Of a DNA stretch of 64,000 bases, positions 61,611 through 64,000 are shown piece by piece (the first letter of the stretch is position 1; every line of letters begins with the position of its first letter). The notes beneath the pieces are model-generated. The model had not been told where the DNA came from. It did no database searches and was given only the letters and a program-made list of their open reading frames with translations. This DNA is from Nonomuraea sediminis (GTDB lineage Bacteria > Actinomycetota > Actinomycetes > Streptosporangiales > Streptosporangiaceae), in assembly GCF_018531495.1 (NCBI RefSeq), contig NZ_JAHDTI010000007.1, positions 124,001 through 188,000 of the forward strand. Reading direction: 5' to 3'. The position numbers and the translations under genes are program-made.

Positions 61611-63496
61611 GCTACCCGAAAGCGCGGCGCGACGCGGTGAGCGAGACCTTCCACGGCCACCGCGTCACCGACCCGTACCGGTGGCTGGAGGACCCCGGCT
61701 CCGAGGACACCCGCCGCTGGCTGCGCGACCAGCAGTCCCTCAGCGTCGCCTACCTGGAAGGCCTGCCCGGCAGGCAGCGCTTCGACCGGATGCTGCGCGA
61801 CCTGGCGCCCCCCGGAGCGCGAGCCTCGGTCAAGTACGCGGGAGCCCGCAGGTTCCGGGTCGCCGAGGGCGAACTGCAGGTGTGGGAGGCGGGCTGGCGG
61901 ACGGTCGTGGCCGCGTCCGGCCTGCACCCCGACGCGGTCATCGCCCGCTGGCACCCCTCACCCGCGGGCAGCCTCGTGGCCGTCCAGGTCCGCGTGGCGG
62001 GCGCCGAGGACACGACCCCGCTGTCGCTGGTGGACGTGGCCACCGGCCAGGTCGTCGAGTCGATCCCCGACACCCGCTACTCGCCGGTCGAGTGGCGCGC
62101 CGACGAGAAGTCGTTCTTCTACACCCGCGGCGCGGGCGTCCACCACCACACCGCAGGAGGGGACGAACCGGTCACGGGCGAGGGATCGGCGACCACCCGC
62201 TACCACGTGGCGCTCTGGCACGACAGATGGCTGGTCGTCACCGCCCGGGACGGTACCGCTCGCGCCAGACGCACGGGGGTCGCGGACGTGCACACCGGCG
62301 GCCGCGTAAGACCGCTGTCCATCGACGCCGACGTCGCGGTGGACGCCGACGGCCGGTTGCTGGCCGTCCGCGGCGACCTCGGGCAGGTGCTCGCGGGTGA
62401 CGGGCGAGGGCCCTGGCGGGTGCTCGTGCCCGAGGACACCTCGGTCCTGCTCGGCGTGACCCTCACCTCGACCCGCCTGGTCGCGCGGCGCCACCGGGAC
62501 GGCGTGAGCCGGATGACCGTGCACGACCCCGCGACGGGCGCGCTGCTGGCCGAGGCCGGGCTGCCGGGGGAGGGGACGGTGAGCTGGGTCAGGCCGACCG
62601 GCGACCCGGAGGTCCTGGCGTTCGGCTACGCGAGCTGGGACACCCCGCCGTCGGTGTGGCACCTGGACGCGCTGTCAGGCCGCGTGACCCCGTACGGCCA
62701 GGCCCCCGCGTGCGTGGACGTCGAGGTCAGCCGGCACACCTACCGTTCCGCCGACGGCACCGAGGTCCCGCTGACGATCCTGTCCGGCGGCGAGCGCGGT
62801 CCCCGGCCGACGATCCTGGCCGTCTACGGCGGGTTCGGTGTCCCCGCCCGCCCCGCCTACCAGCCGGACCTGCTGGCATGGGTGCTCAGCGGTGGGCGCG
62901 TCGCCGTCGCGGGGGTCAGGGGCGGCGGCGAGCGGGGACGCCGCTGGCACGAGGAGGGCCGCGGCGCCAACAAGCCCGCCGCGCTCGCGGACCTGCACGC
63001 GGCCGGCGACTGGCTCGTCAGGCACGGCTGGACCTCGCGTGACGGGCTCGCCCTGCTGGGCGGCAGCAACGGCGGCCTGCTGGCCATGGCGGCCGCGGTC
63101 CAGCGGCCCGAGGCGTACGCGGTCGTGGGGAGCGCGGGCGCGCCGTTCGACATGATCCGCTACCCGCGGTGGGGACTCGGGGAGGCCTGGCGGGAGGAGT
63201 ACGGCTCGCCCGAGGACCCGGCGGAGTTCGCGGCGCTGCTGGGTTACTCGCCCTACCACAACGTGTCCGGCGGCCACCCCGCCGCGATCCTGATCACGGG
63301 CAGCAACGACACGCGCGTGGACCCGCTGCACTCCCGCAAGATGGCCGCCCGCCTGCAGCACGCCCCGGGGAGAGGGCCGGTCCTGCACTACTCGATCGAG
63401 GGAGCCGGCCACACCGGGGCCGGGGGCGAGCGGGGGATCTGGCGGTCGTCCGCCGCGCTCGCCTTCGTCGCCCGGCACACCGGGCTCGCCGTGTAA
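61607..63496 (+). CDS. S9 family prolyl oligopeptidase, probable leader peptidase
   Basis: 629 residues from GTG 61607. The N-terminal beta-propeller begins with the family hallmark HGHRVTDPYRWLEDPGSEDT. The C-terminal alpha/beta hydrolase has the nucleophile S487 in LLGGSNGGLLA, the aspartate in SNDTRVDPLHSRK and the histidine in IEGAGHTG. No signal peptide is present, so it acts in the cytoplasm. Prolyl oligopeptidases such as FlaP remove the leader of class III lanthipeptides after modification, and this gene is co-translated with the exporter of a class III-like precursor. The precursor itself has no proline, so the exact cut site is unclear; alternatively it is a general peptidase. Confidence 0.9.
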   Translation: MSYPKARRDAVSETFHGHRVTDPYRWLEDPGSEDTRRWLRDQQSLSVAYLEGLPGRQRFDRMLRDLAPPGARASVKYAGARRFRVAEGELQVWEAGWRTVVAASGLHPDAVIARWHPSPAGSLVAVQVRVAGAEDTTPLSLVDVATGQVVESIPDTRYSPVEWRADEKSFFYTRGAGVHHHTAGGDEPVTGEGSATTRYHVALWHDRWLVVTARDGTARARRTGVADVHTGGRVRPLSIDADVAVDADGRLLAVRGDLGQVLAGDGRGPWRVLVPEDTSVLLGVTLTSTRLVARRHRDGVSRMTVHDPATGALLAEAGLPGEGTVSWVRPTGDPEVLAFGYASWDTPPSVWHLDALSGRVTPYGQAPACVDVEVSRHTYRSADGTEVPLTILSGGERGPRPTILAVYGGFGVPARPAYQPDLLAWVLSGGRVAVAGVRGGGERGRRWHEEGRGANKPAALADLHAAGDWLVRHGWTSRDGLALLGGSNGGLLAMAAAVQRPEAYAVVGSAGAPFDMIRYPRWGLGEAWREEYGSPEDPAEFAALLGYSPYHNVSGGHPAAILITGSNDTRVDPLHSRKMAARLQHAPGRGPVLHYSIEGAGHTGAGGERGIWRSSAALAFVARHTGLAV

Positions 63497-63566
63497 CGGC
63501 GACGGAACGGATGTGTCACGCCATCTCCAGTGACGGGGGCCATGACGCCACAAGGGGGATGTGAAC

Positions 63567-64000
63567 ATGACGTTCGAGCTCGGTGTGGAGTGGATCGAGG
63601 GCGAGCACGAGGTGCGCGAACGGCTGGAAGAGCTGTCGTTCTTCACCCGGACGAGCCTGTACTGCGTCCACCCCTCGCCGACGGCACTCTACCTGCGCAG
63701 GGGCATCGACCTGCGGTTCGTCCACGAACGATCCACGCTGGAGGACCTGGACAGGCTCCTGGCCGCCGGGGCCCGCGTCCGCACGCTCGACCGGCGGCTC
63801 GACCCGCTGGTCGTCATGGACGAGCGGGTGGCCGTCGTGCCGATCGACCCGGAGGACCACGCCAGGGGCGCGCTCGTCGTGCGCCAGCCGGGTCTGCTGA
63901 CCGGGTTCCTGAGCCTGTTCGACCGGCTCTGGAACGAGGCCCGCGAGCTGACGGAACCGGGCCTGACCGACGACGACCGCCGGTTGCTGGCTCTCATGGC
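63567..64000 (+). CDS. Probable LuxR-type regulator, N-terminal fragment
   Basis: Starts at ATG 63567 with AAGGGGGATGTGAAC upstream and runs off the right edge after 144 codons. The visible sequence (LGVEWIEGEHEVRERLEELS; LSFFTRTSLYCVHPSPTALY; ALVVRQPGLLTGFLSLFDRL; GLTDDDRRLLALM) resembles the C-terminal half of actinobacterial TrmB/LuxR-like regulators, where a helix-turn-helix begins right after the GLTxxxRxLLAL segment. The usual N-terminal TrmB-like part is absent. By position it may regulate the lanthipeptide-like operon. The DNA-binding domain itself is outside the window. Confidence 0.6.
   Translation, partial: MTFELGVEWIEGEHEVRERLEELSFFTRTSLYCVHPSPTALYLRRGIDLRFVHERSTLEDLDRLLAAGARVRTLDRRLDPLVVMDERVAVVPIDPEDHARGALVVRQPGLLTGFLSLFDRLWNEARELTEPGLTDDDRRLLALM

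Overview
The window is 64 kb of high-GC (about 70%) DNA from a filamentous-type actinobacterium. GTG/TTG starts are frequent, ATGA/GTGA stop-start overlaps are common, and the gene content is typical of the group: a mycothiol-dependent enzyme family member, ECF41 and ECF42 sigma factors, an AfsR-like NB-ARC/TPR regulator, a Dyp-peroxidase encapsulin, many secreted hydrolases and RiPP-like loci. A Streptosporangiales-type organism fits, but no species can be named from the sequence. No rRNA, tRNA, CRISPR array, insertion sequence, integrase or phage gene was seen. The window looks like accessory chromosome-arm DNA made of small regulated modules.

Layout. 1-5 kb: end of a sigma factor, its membrane-anchored partner, an amidohydrolase lacking a usual metal ligand, an AAA+ ATPase with a coiled-coil partner, and a DUF2182 membrane protein. 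5-6.3 kb: a secreted TIGR03118 protein with a strong terminator. 6.4-12.2 kb: an XRE/NB-ARC/TPR regulator divergent from a four-gene locus (six-cysteine peptide, TlpA-like redoxin, ABC exporter, S26 signal peptidase), read here as a candidate uncharacterised disulfide-rich peptide system. 12.2-18.6 kb: the ECF42/DGPF pair, a RibD-like reductase, two small hypotheticals, NDH-2, and Dyp peroxidase plus encapsulin. 18.8-23.5 kb: FdhF/YdeP oxidoreductase, ECF41 sigma factor, DUF1345 protein and a ParB-like small protein.

23.4-35.5 kb: several regulator/efflux or regulator/enzyme pairs, most with inverted repeats in the shared promoter: MarR with EamA+MFS, ArsR with MFS plus a mycothiol-type enzyme, a GlxA-like AraC regulator with an oxidoreductase, TetR with an FAD monooxygenase, and MerR with a divergent ribosomal protein L11 paralogue that has lost the proline-rich thiopeptide-binding motif. 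35.5-46 kb: a collagen/peptide utilisation module made of a secreted M9 collagenase, a divergent secreted tripeptidyl-peptidase-like enzyme, a five-gene peptide ABC importer and a GntR regulator. 46-55 kb: a glycan module of GH35 beta-galactosidase, two sugar permeases, a Tat lipoprotein, a ROK repressor, a collapsed GH38 remnant and a secreted GH5 enzyme with a three-fold cysteine repeat. 55-57 kb: a phospholipase C-like enzyme without a signal peptide.

57-64 kb: an MFS transporter and FAD oxidoreductase, divergent from a 38-residue class III lanthipeptide-like precursor, an MFS exporter, a prolyl oligopeptidase (a known class III leader-processing type) and the start of a probable regulator cut by the window edge. 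No lanthipeptide synthetase is visible. The two RiPP-like loci (9-12 kb and 58-64 kb) are the most interesting parts of the window.
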